Source of the DNA: Gammaproteobacteria bacterium
Lineage (GTDB): Bacteria; Pseudomonadota; Gammaproteobacteria; GRL18
Length of the DNA: 64,000 nt
Assembly (NCBI GenBank): GCA_016744995.1
Contig: JADGDG010000008.1
Coordinates: forward strand, 62,001-126,000
Direction of reading: 5' to 3'
Shown here one piece after another: positions 1-9,384 of this stretch (position 1 is the stretch's first letter; every line of letters begins with the position of its first letter). The position numbers and the translations under genes were made by a program. Below the pieces are notes generated by a model. The model did no database searches. It was not told the origin of the DNA and saw only the letters and a list, made by a program, of their open reading frames with translations.

Positions 1-651
1 CAAACTCATTATCCTCAGGGTTCAGAAAAACTCTTAATTAAAGTACTATTAGGCCGTGAAGTACCTTCCGCCGGTTTTCCTTATCAAGTTAATGTTGTGG
101 TGCAGAATATTGCCACCATTACACAACTGGGTAAATTATTGCCTCAGAATCAAGGCTTAATTGAGCGTGTTGTCACCGTAACTGGCACTGGAGTTAAAAA
201 ACCTGGAAATTATCTGGTTCCCTTAGGCACACCCATTCGTTTTTTATTAGAGCACGTTGGTTTTTCAGGATCAGCCAAGCATTTAATCCTGGGCGGTCCA
301 ATGATGGGTTCAACGGTTGCTTCACTGGATGTACCCATCACAAAACCCGTTTCAGGGCTATTGGTTTTTAATGAACAATCCATTGAAAAAGTCTCAGATG
401 ATGTCTATCCTTGCATTAAATGCGCTCGTTGTGTTGATGCCTGTCCTATGCACCTGAATCCATCAATGCTGGGCCAGCTGGCTTCAAAACGCGAATATGA
501 ATCCATGCAGGAAAATTTCAATTTGATGGATTGTTTTGAATGCGGCTGTTGCAGTTATGTTTGTCCATCTAATATACCACTGGTTCAGTACTTTAGAATT
601 TCAAAGTCCATTATGAGAGAACGGGCTATAGAGAAACAAAACAATGATTGA
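1..651 (+). CDS. rnfC: Electron transport complex subunit RnfC, C-terminal part (5' end outside window)
   Basis: RnfC is the peripheral NADH/ferredoxin-side subunit of the membrane Rnf complex, which couples electron transfer between ferredoxin and NAD to ion translocation. The reading frame is open from base 1, with residues such as HYPQGSEKLL typical of the middle of RnfC, so the gene begins upstream; an internal ATG at 97 is not the true start. Two [4Fe-4S] ferredoxin motifs are visible: CIKCARCVDACP at about 415-450 and CFECGCCSYVCP at about 538-573. RnfD starts inside the last codons (8-bp overlap), which implies translational coupling. RnfB would be expected just upstream, outside the window. 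There is no sign of the long Ala/Lys-rich C-terminal tail seen in some enterobacterial RnfC proteins. Confidence 0.95.
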   Translation, partial: QTHYPQGSEKLLIKVLLGREVPSAGFPYQVNVVVQNIATITQLGKLLPQNQGLIERVVTVTGTGVKKPGNYLVPLGTPIRFLLEHVGFSGSAKHLILGGPMMGSTVASLDVPITKPVSGLLVFNEQSIEKVSDDVYPCIKCARCVDACPMHLNPSMLGQLASKREYESMQENFNLMDCFECGCCSYVCPSNIPLVQYFRISKSIMRERAIEKQNND

Positions 652-1666
652 ATTGCGCACCTCACCACATATGAAGGGGACTTTGTCTCTGCCTCAGATT
701 ATGCACCACGTTATTTATGCATTGCTGCCCATCTGTGCCTTTGCTGTCTACCAGTTTGGTATCAGTGCTCTGGCACTCATTCTGGTAGTAACGCTATCCT
801 GTGTTTTAACGGAACTATTTTTTAATTATATTTCTGACAAAAACTCTAATCCAAAAAAGTCATTAAATGATTATACTGCCGTTATTACAGGTATTCTTCT
901 AGCACTGACATTACCGCCCGGTTTTCCTCTATGGATGGGTGCTGTTGCCGGATTTGTGGCAATTTCTATGGGAAAAACACTATTTGGCGGCATGGGTTTT
1001 AATCTATTTAACCCTGCCTTACTTGGTCGAGCTTTTGTTCAGGCAGCTTTTCCTGTGGCAATCACCAGCTGGACACCAGGAGGGCTGACGGATCGTTTTA
1101 CTCAATTCATTCCTTCCAGCCTCACGTTACCATTTACCGCTCCTGCAAGTATCGATGGTTTTACTGGTGCAACACCTCTGGCTTTACATAAGTTTGAAGG
1201 TACATCCACATCCTTTAATGATCTATTTCTGGGGTTCAGCAGCGGCTCTCTGGGTGAAACATCCAGTTTATTAATTCTGCTCTGTGGCACCTACTTAATT
1301 ATCCGTGGAATAATGGGCTGGCGCATTCCTCTGGCTATTTTTATTTCGACTATTATTATCAGCGGTACTTTTTTCCTCTTTGATAACAGCTATCCAAGTC
1401 CATTATTTATGCTCTCCTCCGGCGGATTAATGCTGGGGGCATTATTTATGGCCACTGATCCGGTCAGTGCCCCTGTGACTCCAGCAGGCATGTGGTTATT
1501 TGGAATTCTTATTGCCAGCATAACCATTATTATCCGTCTTTTTGGCGGCCTTCCCGAAGGGATCATGTATGCTATTTTATTTGCCAATGCTACAGTGCCG
1601 CTTATCGAAGCCATTGCACAACCACGCAAATTTGGTCATGTTGCCCGTAAGGGAGCTGGAAAATGA
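644..1666 (+). CDS. rnfD: Rnf complex membrane subunit RnfD
   Basis: This integral membrane subunit carries a covalently bound FMN in the RnfD/NqrB family. The 340-residue protein has about nine hydrophobic segments. It contains the conserved glycine-rich stretch GKTLFGGMGFNLFNPA near residue 115 and the flavinylation-type motif DGFTGATPLA, with Thr177 the likely FMN-bearing residue. The C-terminal half has the FMATDPVSAP signature. The gene overlaps rnfC by 8 bp and rnfG by 4 bp in a tight operon. Length is normal for the family. Confidence 0.96.
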   Translation: MIELRTSPHMKGTLSLPQIMHHVIYALLPICAFAVYQFGISALALILVVTLSCVLTELFFNYISDKNSNPKKSLNDYTAVITGILLALTLPPGFPLWMGAVAGFVAISMGKTLFGGMGFNLFNPALLGRAFVQAAFPVAITSWTPGGLTDRFTQFIPSSLTLPFTAPASIDGFTGATPLALHKFEGTSTSFNDLFLGFSSGSLGETSSLLILLCGTYLIIRGIMGWRIPLAIFISTIIISGTFFLFDNSYPSPLFMLSSGGLMLGALFMATDPVSAPVTPAGMWLFGILIASITIIIRLFGGLPEGIMYAILFANATVPLIEAIAQPRKFGHVARKGAGK

Positions 1667-2382
1667 CTCATTCTGCCGCTCCTAAACGCGCCTCTTCCCT
1701 GGCAATGATTATTACTCTGGGTGGCGTGGCCATGTTATCCGGTTTACTGGTCGTGTTAACCTGGCAATTGACCCTGGCTCCCATTCAGGAAAATCAACGC
1801 ATTATGATTGAAAAAGCCATTTTTCAAGTGATACCCGGCGCACAGCAGCGTCGAAGCTATCGACTCACTGATAAAGGGCTGGAACAGTTTGATCCAAAAG
1901 TAACAAAAGCGAATAAAACCGATCTAAAATTTTATGCCGCCTATGATAAACAAGGTCAACTAAAAGGCATTGCTGCTGAAGCTGCGGCTCAGGGTTATGC
2001 CGATATGGTCAGACTTATTTATGGTTATGACCCCAAGTGTCAATGTATACGCGGCTTCAGTATTATTAAAATGACTGAAACTCCGGGGCTGGGTGATAAA
2101 ATTCTAACCGATGAAACTTTTCTGGCTAACTTCAATGCCCTGGATGCAAGCTTAAGTGATGATAAAAAATCGTTAAAAAATGCGATCATAACAGTGAAAC
2201 ACGGCAGCAAAAAAAATCTTTGGGAAATCGATGCTATTTCTGGTGCAACCATTACTTCAAAAGCAGTGGGTAAGGCCATAAATCAGGGAGCAGAAAAGTT
2301 ACTGCCCAAGCTATCACCCTATATAGAAGAACTGAGTCAGCTGCAAACACTACCAACATCTCAAGCGGAGGCTAAGCAATAA
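1663..2382 (+). CDS. rnfG: Rnf complex flavoprotein subunit RnfG
   Basis: RnfG is the single-span subunit with a periplasmic FMN-binding domain. The 239-residue protein has one N-terminal transmembrane helix (about residues 13-38). The flavinylation motif SGATIT lies at residues 193-198, in the context IDAISGATITSKAV, with the last Thr the expected covalent FMN site. The start ATG overlaps the rnfD stop by 4 bp. No ApbE flavin transferase is present in the window, so it must be encoded elsewhere. Residues 124-130 contain an unusual close pair of cysteines (YDPKCQCIRG), which might form a disulfide or bind a cofactor. Confidence 0.95.
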   Translation: MTHSAAPKRASSLAMIITLGGVAMLSGLLVVLTWQLTLAPIQENQRIMIEKAIFQVIPGAQQRRSYRLTDKGLEQFDPKVTKANKTDLKFYAAYDKQGQLKGIAAEAAAQGYADMVRLIYGYDPKCQCIRGFSIIKMTETPGLGDKILTDETFLANFNALDASLSDDKKSLKNAIITVKHGSKKNLWEIDAISGATITSKAVGKAINQGAEKLLPKLSPYIEELSQLQTLPTSQAEAKQ

Positions 2383-2385
2383 GTC

Positions 2386-3033
2386 ATGCCGATTATAGAA
2401 GATAATACCATCACTGCCGACACATTTTTAACCGGTATCTGGAAAGAAAATCCAGTCTTTGTCATGCTTCTGGGTATGTGCCCGGTACTGGCAGTGACCA
2501 ACTCTGTTATCAATGCTCTGGCTATGGGTCTGGCAACCACTTTTGTATTGTTATGTTCCAGCACCCTGATCTCCCTGTTGCGCAATGCCATTCCCAAAGA
2601 GGTGCGCATCGCAACATACATCGTTATTATTGCCACCTTTGTGACCATAACGGATTATGTTATACAGGCCATTAGTCTTGAGCTCTATAATGCCCTGGGT
2701 GCCTTTATTCAGTTAATCGTGGTTAATTGTATGATATTAGGTCGAGCAGAAGCCTATGCCTCTAAGAATCGTTTATTAAAGACTCTGGTTAACAGTCTGG
2801 GCATGGGCATCGGTTTTACCATTGCTCTATTATCTCTGGGCAGTGTACGTGAATTATTAGGCAATGGCAGTTTGCTCGGTTATTCTGTTTTTGGAGAGGC
2901 CTTTCAACCCTGGGTTGTGATGGTTTTACCGCCCGGTGGTTTTATAGTTCTGGGTGCCTGGTTATTATTGTTTAACTGGCTCAAAGAGCGTAAAGCATCA
3001 TTAGCTCTTGCTAAAGAAGGAGGAGTATCCTGA
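2386..3033 (+). CDS. rnfE: Rnf complex membrane subunit RnfE
   Basis: RnfE is the six-helix membrane subunit paired with RnfA; the two are inverted-topology paralogues that hold an intramembrane [2Fe-2S] cluster in Rnf/Nqr structures. The 215-residue product begins with a short helix and the WKENPVFVMLLGMCPVLAVT signature. It has the second conserved cysteine in LIVVNCMILGRAEA. The ATG follows the rnfG stop by 3 bp, with a GCGGAGG ribosome-binding sequence at about 2365. Its stop codon shares one base with the rnfA start (TGATG). Confidence 0.96.
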   Translation: MPIIEDNTITADTFLTGIWKENPVFVMLLGMCPVLAVTNSVINALAMGLATTFVLLCSSTLISLLRNAIPKEVRIATYIVIIATFVTITDYVIQAISLELYNALGAFIQLIVVNCMILGRAEAYASKNRLLKTLVNSLGMGIGFTIALLSLGSVRELLGNGSLLGYSVFGEAFQPWVVMVLPPGGFIVLGAWLLLFNWLKERKASLALAKEGGVS

Positions 3034-3614
3034 TGTCTCCTGATTCAGTTTCATTTATTTTTCTTAATGCTTTTTTAATCAATAACTTTGTTTTGGCCAT
3101 GTTTTTAGGCCTCTGCCCTTTCCTTGGTGTTTCCGGGAAATTAAATACCGCCTGGTCTATGGGACTGGCAACCACTCTGGTTATGTTAATTAGTTCTATC
3201 AGTGCTTATTTTATTAATGAGCTGCTGGTGTACTTTGAAATCGAATTTTTACGTTTAATCTGTTATATCGCAGTAATTGCTTCGGCAGTACAGCTGGTTG
3301 AAATGACAATGAAAAAATTCTCACCCGGTTTATTTAAAGCCTTAGGTATCTTCTTACCACTAATCACAACCAATTGTGCCATACTTGGATTAGCACTGTT
3401 TCAAACTCATAAAGATTACGACCTGTATCAGTCACTGGCTTATAGTACTGGTGCAGGTGCAGGCTTTATTCTGGCCATTGTTTTAATGGCCGGCTTAAGA
3501 GAAAAGCTGGAGCTGGCTGACCTGCCCAATACCAGTCAGGGGGCAGCCATCAGCCTAATGCTAGCGGGTATTTTATCATTAATATTTATGGGCTTTGCAG
3601 GCCTGGGCAGTTAG
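3033..3614 (+). CDS. rnfA: Rnf complex membrane subunit RnfA
   Basis: This is the membrane partner of RnfE. The 193-residue protein has six hydrophobic segments and conserved cysteines in LAMFLGLCPFLGVS and TTNCAILGLAL, the expected intramembrane iron-sulfur ligands. It starts in the TGATG overlap with rnfE, preceded by an AAGGAGGAG ribosome-binding site at about 3015-3023. Placing rnfA last (order C-D-G-E-A) departs from the enterobacterial rsx order, which starts with A. It is followed after 2 bp by a small cysteine-rich gene. Confidence 0.95.
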   Translation: MSPDSVSFIFLNAFLINNFVLAMFLGLCPFLGVSGKLNTAWSMGLATTLVMLISSISAYFINELLVYFEIEFLRLICYIAVIASAVQLVEMTMKKFSPGLFKALGIFLPLITTNCAILGLALFQTHKDYDLYQSLAYSTGAGAGFILAIVLMAGLREKLELADLPNTSQGAAISLMLAGILSLIFMGFAGLGS

Positions 3615-3616
3615 CA

Positions 3617-3850
3617 ATGGATATTATCATACGTTATTTTATAGCCATGTTTTTTATGCTGGGATTTTTATTTTTATGGTATCTGGTACAAAGATACTCA
3701 CGAAAATTTGCCTCTGAACACCCTGAGTTTGGCTCCGCCCGTGAAGAAGGCGGCGGCTGTGGCGGTGGAGGAAAATGCAATTGCGGCAGTATCAAAAATT
3801 GTACCAATCCCAAAATAAAACATAAAATTTTAAAGAAAAAAATATTATAA
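3617..3850 (+). CDS. Small Cys-rich membrane-anchored protein, NqrM-like (possible Rnf Fe-S maturation factor)
   Basis: The 77-residue protein has one N-terminal transmembrane helix (residues about 5-25). A linker leads to a glycine/cysteine cluster with four cysteines (GGGCGGGGKCNCG, then NC), and the tail is basic. This layout matches NqrM (DUF539), the small four-Cys membrane protein needed to mature the iron site of NqrD/NqrE. Since RnfA/RnfE are the homologues of NqrE/NqrD, its position 2 bp after rnfA suggests the same role for Rnf. The architecture and position are seen directly; the function is inferred. FeoB-associated Cys-rich proteins look superficially similar and are the main alternative. 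Confidence 0.7.
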   Translation: MDIIIRYFIAMFFMLGFLFLWYLVQRYSRKFASEHPEFGSAREEGGGCGGGGKCNCGSIKNCTNPKIKHKILKKKIL

Positions 3851-3918
3851 GTTTATTTGTGTTTTTTACTAACAAGTGTCCATACATTTCCAGACACCTC
3901 TAAAAAAGAGATTTTATT

Positions 3919-6324
3919 ATGAGTAAGAATATCATCTGGTTTAAAGAACTCGGCAAAAATGATGTTGAAATTGTCGGTGGTAAAAATGCCTCTCTGGGCG
4001 AAATGATCAGTAAATTAACTAAAGCTGGCATACGCGTCCCTAACGGTTTTGCAACAACTGCTGAAGCCTTTAGACGATTTCTGGAACATAACTCTCTTGA
4101 GCAACGCATTAACGATGAGCTGGAAAATCTTAATATCGAAGACGTCGATGCACTGCAGAAAAGTGGGGCAAAAATTCGCCAATGGGTAATTGATTCACCT
4201 TTACAGGATGATTTACAAGCGGATATTACCACGGCCTGGGAAACCATGAATGCACCTTATAAAGATGACAATGAAGAACTCTCAGTAGCTGTACGTTCCT
4301 CTGCTACCGCAGAAGACTTACCAGAAGCCTCATTTGCCGGACAACAGGAAACCTTTTTAAATGTTCGCGGCATCTACTCAGTATTACATTATGTAAAAGA
4401 AGTCTTCGCCTCTTTATATAATGATCGAGCAATTTCTTATCGCGTTCATCAGAATTTTTCTCATAGTGAAGTCGCTTTATCCGCTGGAATACAGCATATG
4501 GTCGGCAGCGATAAAGGTGTCAGCGGTGTGATGTTTACCCTGGATACTGAATCAGGTTTTAGAGATGTTGTGTTTATTACAGCCTCTTATGGGCTTGGGG
4601 AAACAGTGGTTCAGGGTTCAGTCAATCCGGATGAATATTATGTTCATAAAAAATTACTGTCTGCTGATCGCCTTGCTATTCTCAGTCGAAAACTGGGAAG
4701 TAAAGAAATCAAAATGATTTATAGTAATAAATCTGATGAAACAACAACGATTGTTCCCGTACAGACATCTGAACAACAGCAATTTTGTCTCTCAGATGAA
4801 CAATTGCATGAACTGGCCTACCGTGCAGTTATTATTGAAAAACATTATCGCCGCCCTATGGATATTGAATGGGCAATTGATAGTACCGGTCTGCTTTATA
4901 TCGTTCAGGCTCGCCCTGAAACTGTAGCAAGTCGTGAGAAAGTGCAGGTGACTCAACGCTATAAACTGACTCAACCAGGGGAAGTCCTCATCAGCGGTCG
5001 TGCCATAGGTAAAAAAATTGGTGCAGGCAAAACTCGCGTGGTTGACAGCATCAATGAGATGGATCAGGTTCAGGCTGGTGATGTATTGGTCACTGATATG
5101 ACCGATCCGGACTGGGAACCAGTAATGAAACGTGCTGCTGCTATTATAACTAACCGTGGTGGTCGCACTTGTCATGCAGCTATTATTGCCAGAGAATTAG
5201 GCATCCCTGCCATTGTCGGCTGTGGTGATGCAACCACACAAATAAATAACAATCAGGCAGTAACTGTATCCTGTGCTGAAGGGGATACAGGTCTGGTGTA
5301 TCGGGAAATTCTGGATTTTGATATTGAAACATCTGAAAGCATCAATATGCCCGCCTTAAAAAATAAAATGATGATCAATGTCGGCAATCCAGGACGCGCC
5401 TTTGATTTTGCTTCCATACCCAATAATGGTGTTGGTCTGGCACGTCTGGAATTTATTATTAATAATTCAATTGGTATCCACCCCAAAGCATTGATCGAGT
5501 TTAATGAGCAGGAGGCAGATATACAGGCAGAGATCGTTAAACGCATTGCAGGTTATAAAGATCCCGTTAGTTTTTATGTTAATAAATTGATTGAAGGGAT
5601 CAGCACCATCGTCGCAGCATTTTCTCCCAAACCGGTTATTGTCCGGATGTCAGATTTTAAATCTAATGAATATGCTAATATGGTAGGCGGTTCTCGTTAT
5701 GAACCCGATGAAGAAAACCCGATGATTGGCTTTCGAGGTGCCTCACGTTATATTGCAGAAGAGTTCAGAGATTGTTTTGAACTGGAATGCCTGGCTTTAA
5801 AAACAGTCTACAATGAAATGGGCCTCACCAACATGACCATTATGGTGCCTTTTGTCCGGACACTGGAAGAAGCTGAAACCGTGATTCAATTATTAACGGA
5901 TAATGGGCTTGAACGCGGTAAAAATGGTCTGAAGATCATTATGATGTGTGAGATCCCTTCTAATGCAATACTGGCAGAAGAATTTCTGGAATTTTTTGAT
6001 GGTTTTTCCATTGGCTCAAATGATATGACTCAACTAACACTTGGCCTTGATCGAGATTCTGGTCTGGTATCGCATCTTTTTTATGAGCAGAATCCCGCAG
6101 TTAAAAAGCTGCTCAAAGGAGTTATAGAGACCTGTCGCAAGCATAATAAATACATTGGTATTTGTGGTCAGGGCCCTTCTGATTATCCAGAGTTTGCACT
6201 TTGGCTGGTTGAACAGGGGATCAATAGTATTTCTCTAACGCCGGACTCTGTAGTTCAAACCTGGCAGTATCTTGGTAAAGAGCTGGAAAAACAGGGGATT
6301 AAACCCGGGAATCCGGGAGCATGA
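3919..6324 (+). CDS. ppsA: Phosphoenolpyruvate synthase
   Basis: PpsA converts pyruvate and ATP to PEP, AMP and phosphate, the entry into gluconeogenesis. The 801-residue protein has the N-terminal ATP-grasp domain (residues about 1-345), the swivelling phosphohistidine domain with [14 protein letters not shown] and catalytic His419, and the C-terminal PEP/pyruvate barrel ending in [13 protein letters not shown] with Cys749 as the expected proton donor. Length and both residue positions are very close to E. coli PpsA. A weak ribosome-binding site (AAGAGA) precedes the ATG. The following gene encodes its dedicated regulator, in tandem rather than divergent as in E. coli. Confidence 0.97.
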   Translation: MSKNIIWFKELGKNDVEIVGGKNASLGEMISKLTKAGIRVPNGFATTAEAFRRFLEHNSLEQRINDELENLNIEDVDALQKSGAKIRQWVIDSPLQDDLQADITTAWETMNAPYKDDNEELSVAVRSSATAEDLPEASFAGQQETFLNVRGIYSVLHYVKEVFASLYNDRAISYRVHQNFSHSEVALSAGIQHMVGSDKGVSGVMFTLDTESGFRDVVFITASYGLGETVVQGSVNPDEYYVHKKLLSADRLAILSRKLGSKEIKMIYSNKSDETTTIVPVQTSEQQQFCLSDEQLHELAYRAVIIEKHYRRPMDIEWAIDSTGLLYIVQARPETVASREKVQVTQRYKLTQPGEVLISGRAIGKKIGAGKTRVVDSINEMDQVQAGDVLVTDMTDPDWEPVMKRAAAIITNRGGRTCHAAIIARELGIPAIVGCGDATTQINNNQAVTVSCAEGDTGLVYREILDFDIETSESINMPALKNKMMINVGNPGRAFDFASIPNNGVGLARLEFIINNSIGIHPKALIEFNEQEADIQAEIVKRIAGYKDPVSFYVNKLIEGISTIVAAFSPKPVIVRMSDFKSNEYANMVGGSRYEPDEENPMIGFRGASRYIAEEFRDCFELECLALKTVYNEMGLTNMTIMVPFVRTLEEAETVIQLLTDNGLERGKNGLKIIMMCEIPSNAILAEEFLEFFDGFSIGSNDMTQLTLGLDRDSGLVSHLFYEQNPAVKKLLKGVIETCRKHNKYIGICGQGPSDYPEFALWLVEQGINSISLTPDSVVQTWQYLGKELEKQGIKPGNPGA

Positions 6325-6369
6325 GCATCCAGTCCCGGACAAGCTTGTATTTTATGGTAAAATAAGCAC

Positions 6370-7179
6370 ATGAAACAAACAATTTTTTTTCTATCTGATC
6401 AAACAGGCATAACCTCTGAATTGCTGGGACAGACCTTATTGTCCCAATTCGATTCAGTAGACTTTGTTACTCAAACTCTGCCCTATATTGATAATGAAAA
6501 AAAAGCTCTGGAAGTGGTTGAATTAATTAATCGACACGCGCAAAAAGATGGTGTTCGCCCCGTAATATTTTCCACACTGGTTAAAGAAGATATCAAGGCA
6601 ATATTACATAATTCACAAGCATTGATGCTGGATGTTTTTGAGCATTTTATTGCCCCGTTAGAGCAAGAATTTAAAATTCATTCTTCACATCGAGTCGGTA
6701 AAAAACATTCATCCGCAGATAAAGAAGCTTATGATCATCGAATTCAAGCAGTTAATTATGCTTTAAATACCGATGATGGACTCTCAGTAAAACAATACTC
6801 CAAAGCTGATATTATTCTTATCGGCGTCTCACGCAGTGGTAAAACCCCGACAGCACTTTATCTGGCCATGCAGTTTGGAATTCTGGCAGCCAATTATCCC
6901 ATCACCGAAGAGGATCTGGAAAATTACGAACTCCCCTCCTGGGCCTTACAATTTAAAGATAAATTATTTGGCCTTGAAATTGATGCCCGGAGATTACAGG
7001 AAATCCGCACAGAACGACGACCTGACAGCCGTTATGCTTCACAGGAGCAATGTGAACTTGAAGTCGCTCAGATAAAAAAATTATACACTCGTGAAGCCAT
7101 CCCAACTATAGACACAACCATTCGTTCTATTGAAGAAATTGCTACCAAGATCATTGCTAAATTTCATCTTAAGCGCTAG
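6370..7179 (+). CDS. ppsR: PEP synthase regulatory protein (bifunctional kinase/pyrophosphorylase, DUF299)
   Basis: PpsR inactivates PEP synthase by ADP-dependent phosphorylation of a Thr next to the catalytic His, and reactivates it by phosphate-dependent dephosphorylation. The 269-residue protein starts with the family N-terminus (FFLSDQTGITSE). It carries the P-loop GVSRSGKT at residues 152-159 and the C-terminal segment SRYASQEQC. The target region in the adjacent PpsA (RTCH) has the needed Thr417 two residues before His419. The 45-bp gap to ppsA and shared strand suggest one transcript. Confidence 0.95.
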   Translation: MKQTIFFLSDQTGITSELLGQTLLSQFDSVDFVTQTLPYIDNEKKALEVVELINRHAQKDGVRPVIFSTLVKEDIKAILHNSQALMLDVFEHFIAPLEQEFKIHSSHRVGKKHSSADKEAYDHRIQAVNYALNTDDGLSVKQYSKADIILIGVSRSGKTPTALYLAMQFGILAANYPITEEDLENYELPSWALQFKDKLFGLEIDARRLQEIRTERRPDSRYASQEQCELEVAQIKKLYTREAIPTIDTTIRSIEEIATKIIAKFHLKR

Positions 7180-7200
7180 ACAGTTCATTTTGAGTACTTT

Positions 7201-7242
7201 ATTCTAAATGCATTATTCTAAGTACATTATTCTAAATACATT
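7201..7242. repeat. Three tandem 14-bp repeats overlapping a gene 3' end
   Basis: Three copies of ATTCTAARTRCATT lie head to tail at 7201-7214, 7215-7228 and 7229-7242, differing at two positions. The third copy encodes the last residues of the minus-strand gene at 7227-7586, and that gene's stop codon (7227-7229) spans the copy 2/3 border. The array lies between the convergent 3' ends of ppsR and that gene. Confidence 0.9.
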
Positions 7243-7586
7243 GCTTTACCATCATTAAAGCGTAACCAGCCTTTAATGATCCGATAGATCACCCAGATAT
7301 AATTCACAAAAAGTACACCAAAACCTATCACGACATATGCCAGTATTCCACCAATAATTCCCCACAACAAACTAAACCAGAAGGTTCTGATCTGCCAGCG
7401 AAAATGCGATTCAGATAAAGTGCCCCTGACATCTTCTTTCTTAATATAATTAAGAATAACGGCAAGAAAAAAGGGTAAGGCAGTAAAAACTGCAATTGCC
7501 TGCAATAAATAAACAAGGTTGGTAATTGCAGTATTTTGCTGGCTGGAATGATCCTTAGCATGAGTTTCAGGAAACTGAGCATCCAT
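7227..7586 (-). CDS. Small membrane protein, DUF4870-like
   Basis: The 119-residue protein has a hydrophilic N-terminus followed by three hydrophobic segments (about residues 25-45, 68-85 and 86-105). The central motif, IKKEDVRGTLSESHFRWQIR, is characteristic of DUF4870-like gammaproteobacterial membrane proteins of unknown role. The last five codons fall in a 14-bp tandem repeat, so the C-terminus (AMYLE) is probably a recent creation. It is convergent with ppsR and has no apparent operon partner. Confidence 0.75.
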   Translation of the reverse strand: MDAQFPETHAKDHSSQQNTAITNLVYLLQAIAVFTALPFFLAVILNYIKKEDVRGTLSESHFRWQIRTFWFSLLWGIIGGILAYVVIGFGVLFVNYIWVIYRIIKGWLRFNDGKAMYLE

Positions 7587-7824
7587 TGGTATAAATCCTT
7601 TCTATAGTAAATAAAACAGTTGAATTTTATCCTATATGACACAATGAGTAAATTTTAAGTAAGTAATTGCATCACTGACATAGTTTGTATCTCAATTCAG
7701 GCTTAGAAGTACCTCAGTAGTCTGGCTCAATTAGGCTTGTGGGAGTCAAGTAGCAATAGCAGGGATATTGTTTGGTATTTAATTATATGCTAATATAGAT
7801 TTAAAAATATCTGAGGAACTAATA

Positions 7825-8181
7825 ATGAATTTTCTCAAAGCTCAAACAGCACATGTTGTCTGGAAATCACAAATTGAAAAACATATATATGGAAATAATA
7901 AAGAAAACAATCAAATAAATCTTGAGAGTGTAGGTGATAAAAATATATGTGAATTGGGCATGTGGTTAGAAAAAAACAAGAGCATTTTAAGTAAGTCAAA
8001 AAACTTTAACAAAGTTGATCAACTACATGGGCAATTCCATGAGCTGATTAAGAAAAGAGCAGCTTGTAATGATAAAGATAATAATGCCTGCATAAAAACC
8101 AGAGAACCTCATAAAGAAGCCTCCCATCAGTTAAAAATAAAGCTCAGTCAACTGGCACATGATTTTAACTACCTGATATGA
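7825..8181 (+). CDS. Stand-alone CZB (chemoreceptor zinc-binding) domain protein
   Basis: CZB domains bind zinc through three His and one Cys and usually sit at the C-terminus of chemoreceptors or diguanylate cyclases. This 118-residue protein is essentially only the domain. It has H10 in AHVVWK, C42 in the signature CELGMW, and H68/H72, H96 and H101 in HGQFHEL and HKEASHQL. There is no membrane segment or signalling domain, so it is presumably a cytosolic zinc or HOCl sensor or an adaptor. The ATG is preceded by TGAGGAAC, a good ribosome-binding site. No signalling partner is adjacent. Confidence 0.8.
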   Translation: MNFLKAQTAHVVWKSQIEKHIYGNNKENNQINLESVGDKNICELGMWLEKNKSILSKSKNFNKVDQLHGQFHELIKKRAACNDKDNNACIKTREPHKEASHQLKIKLSQLAHDFNYLI

Positions 8182-8323
8182 AGTCCTTGAGTAATACCAC
8201 TATTGGATTATAAATGATAGATCTTTAAAAGTATTAAAAAAGGAACAGCTCTATAAACTGTAAATAAAAAAAACTATAATCACTTATGAAGAGTTAATAA
8301 CAAAAAATTATGGATTCTATTAT

Positions 8324-8677
8324 ATGGTTATTTTTAAGCAGTTAAATATTATCTTTGCTTTTTATTTAACCGGGGAAGGCATTGCTCTACTGCTGCCATT
8401 CAGCTTCCCTGGGGGGCTTATTGGGCTTTTTTTGCTGTATTTAACACTCTTATTAAAATGGCTGCACCTTGAAGATGTTAAATTACTCAGCGATTTTTTT
8501 CTTAAATATATGGCATTTTTCTTTATACCTGCCGGTGTCAGCATTATCAGCTCATACACACTGATTGAATCTGCCATAATACCCATAATTGGCGTGCTCA
8601 TCATATCAACCATTATCACCATGGCGATTACCGGACTAGTTGTTGATTACCTGATAAAGCGAGTTGAACATGATTGA
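8324..8677 (+). CDS. CidA/LrgA family holin-like membrane protein
   Basis: The 117-residue protein has four hydrophobic segments and an N-terminal region typical of LrgA/YohJ (GEGIALLLPFSFPGGLIGLF). Family members are small multi-spanning proteins proposed to act as holin-like pores or metabolite transporters together with LrgB. The stop overlaps the following lrgB-like gene by 14 bp, giving translational coupling. No LytR-type regulator lies next to it. Confidence 0.8.
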   Translation: MVIFKQLNIIFAFYLTGEGIALLLPFSFPGGLIGLFLLYLTLLLKWLHLEDVKLLSDFFLKYMAFFFIPAGVSIISSYTLIESAIIPIIGVLIISTIITMAITGLVVDYLIKRVEHD

Positions 8678-9365
8678 GTTGCTTTCAAATCCTGTTTTTG
8701 GACTCTTTTTGACCCTGATCTGCGGTTCATTTTTCTGGTGGTTGAAAAATGTTTCAAAATTCACCTGGATCAGCCCCCTTCTGTTTAGTATTGGTCTCAT
8801 CATCATCTTGCTCCAGGGATTAAATATTCCTTATGAGGCATACAAACAGGGAGCAGATATCATTCAAAACTTTTTAGGCCCAATCACCGTTATCCTGGCA
8901 GTGCCTCTCTATGAACATAGAGAAGATCTCATGCGGCATAAAAGCGCGATTTTTATCGGTACTATAACCGGCTCATTCAGTGCATTACTTGTGGTTTTTT
9001 TTCTGGGACATTTATTTGGTTTATCTGAACTTTTTATTCATTCTTTAATGCCTAAATCAGTCACAACCCCTATTGGCATTTCAGCTTCAGAAATATTAAA
9101 TGGTATCATTGGCCTGAGTGTCGTCAGTATTATTATTACTGGTTTATTTGGTGCCTTTGTTGCTCCCGCAGTTTTTAAAGTCTTTAAAATAAAAAGTGCT
9201 ATTGCCCAGGGGGTTGCTCTGGGCACAACAGCCCATGTTATTGGAACAGGCAAAGCCTACGAGATAGACAGAGTTTGTGGTGCCATGAGCGGGCTCAGTA
9301 TTGGTCTGGCCGGTGTCATCAGTATATTCTGGATAGTTTTATATAGTGCTATCGTATTTCCATAA
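8664..9365 (+). CDS. CidB/LrgB family membrane protein
   Basis: The 233-residue protein has about seven hydrophobic segments and the LrgB signature MPKSVTTPIGISAS, followed by GTTAHVIGTGKA near the C-terminus. LrgB/YohK proteins act with LrgA-type partners in murein hydrolase control or in export of small organic acids such as glycolate (plant PLGG1 is a relative). The glycolate-transport possibility fits the glycolate oxidase genes in this window, but that link is an inference. It overlaps the lrgA-like gene by 14 bp. Confidence 0.85.
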   Translation: MNMIELLSNPVFGLFLTLICGSFFWWLKNVSKFTWISPLLFSIGLIIILLQGLNIPYEAYKQGADIIQNFLGPITVILAVPLYEHREDLMRHKSAIFIGTITGSFSALLVVFFLGHLFGLSELFIHSLMPKSVTTPIGISASEILNGIIGLSVVSIIITGLFGAFVAPAVFKVFKIKSAIAQGVALGTTAHVIGTGKAYEIDRVCGAMSGLSIGLAGVISIFWIVLYSAIVFP

Positions 9366-9384
9366 AACAGAGGAAATTTTGGTC

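Noticed and set aside
9346..9384. Upstream start for the HicA-like protein
   Set aside because: It would overlap the lrgB-like gene and lacks a ribosome-binding site, whereas ATG 9385 has AGAGGA.
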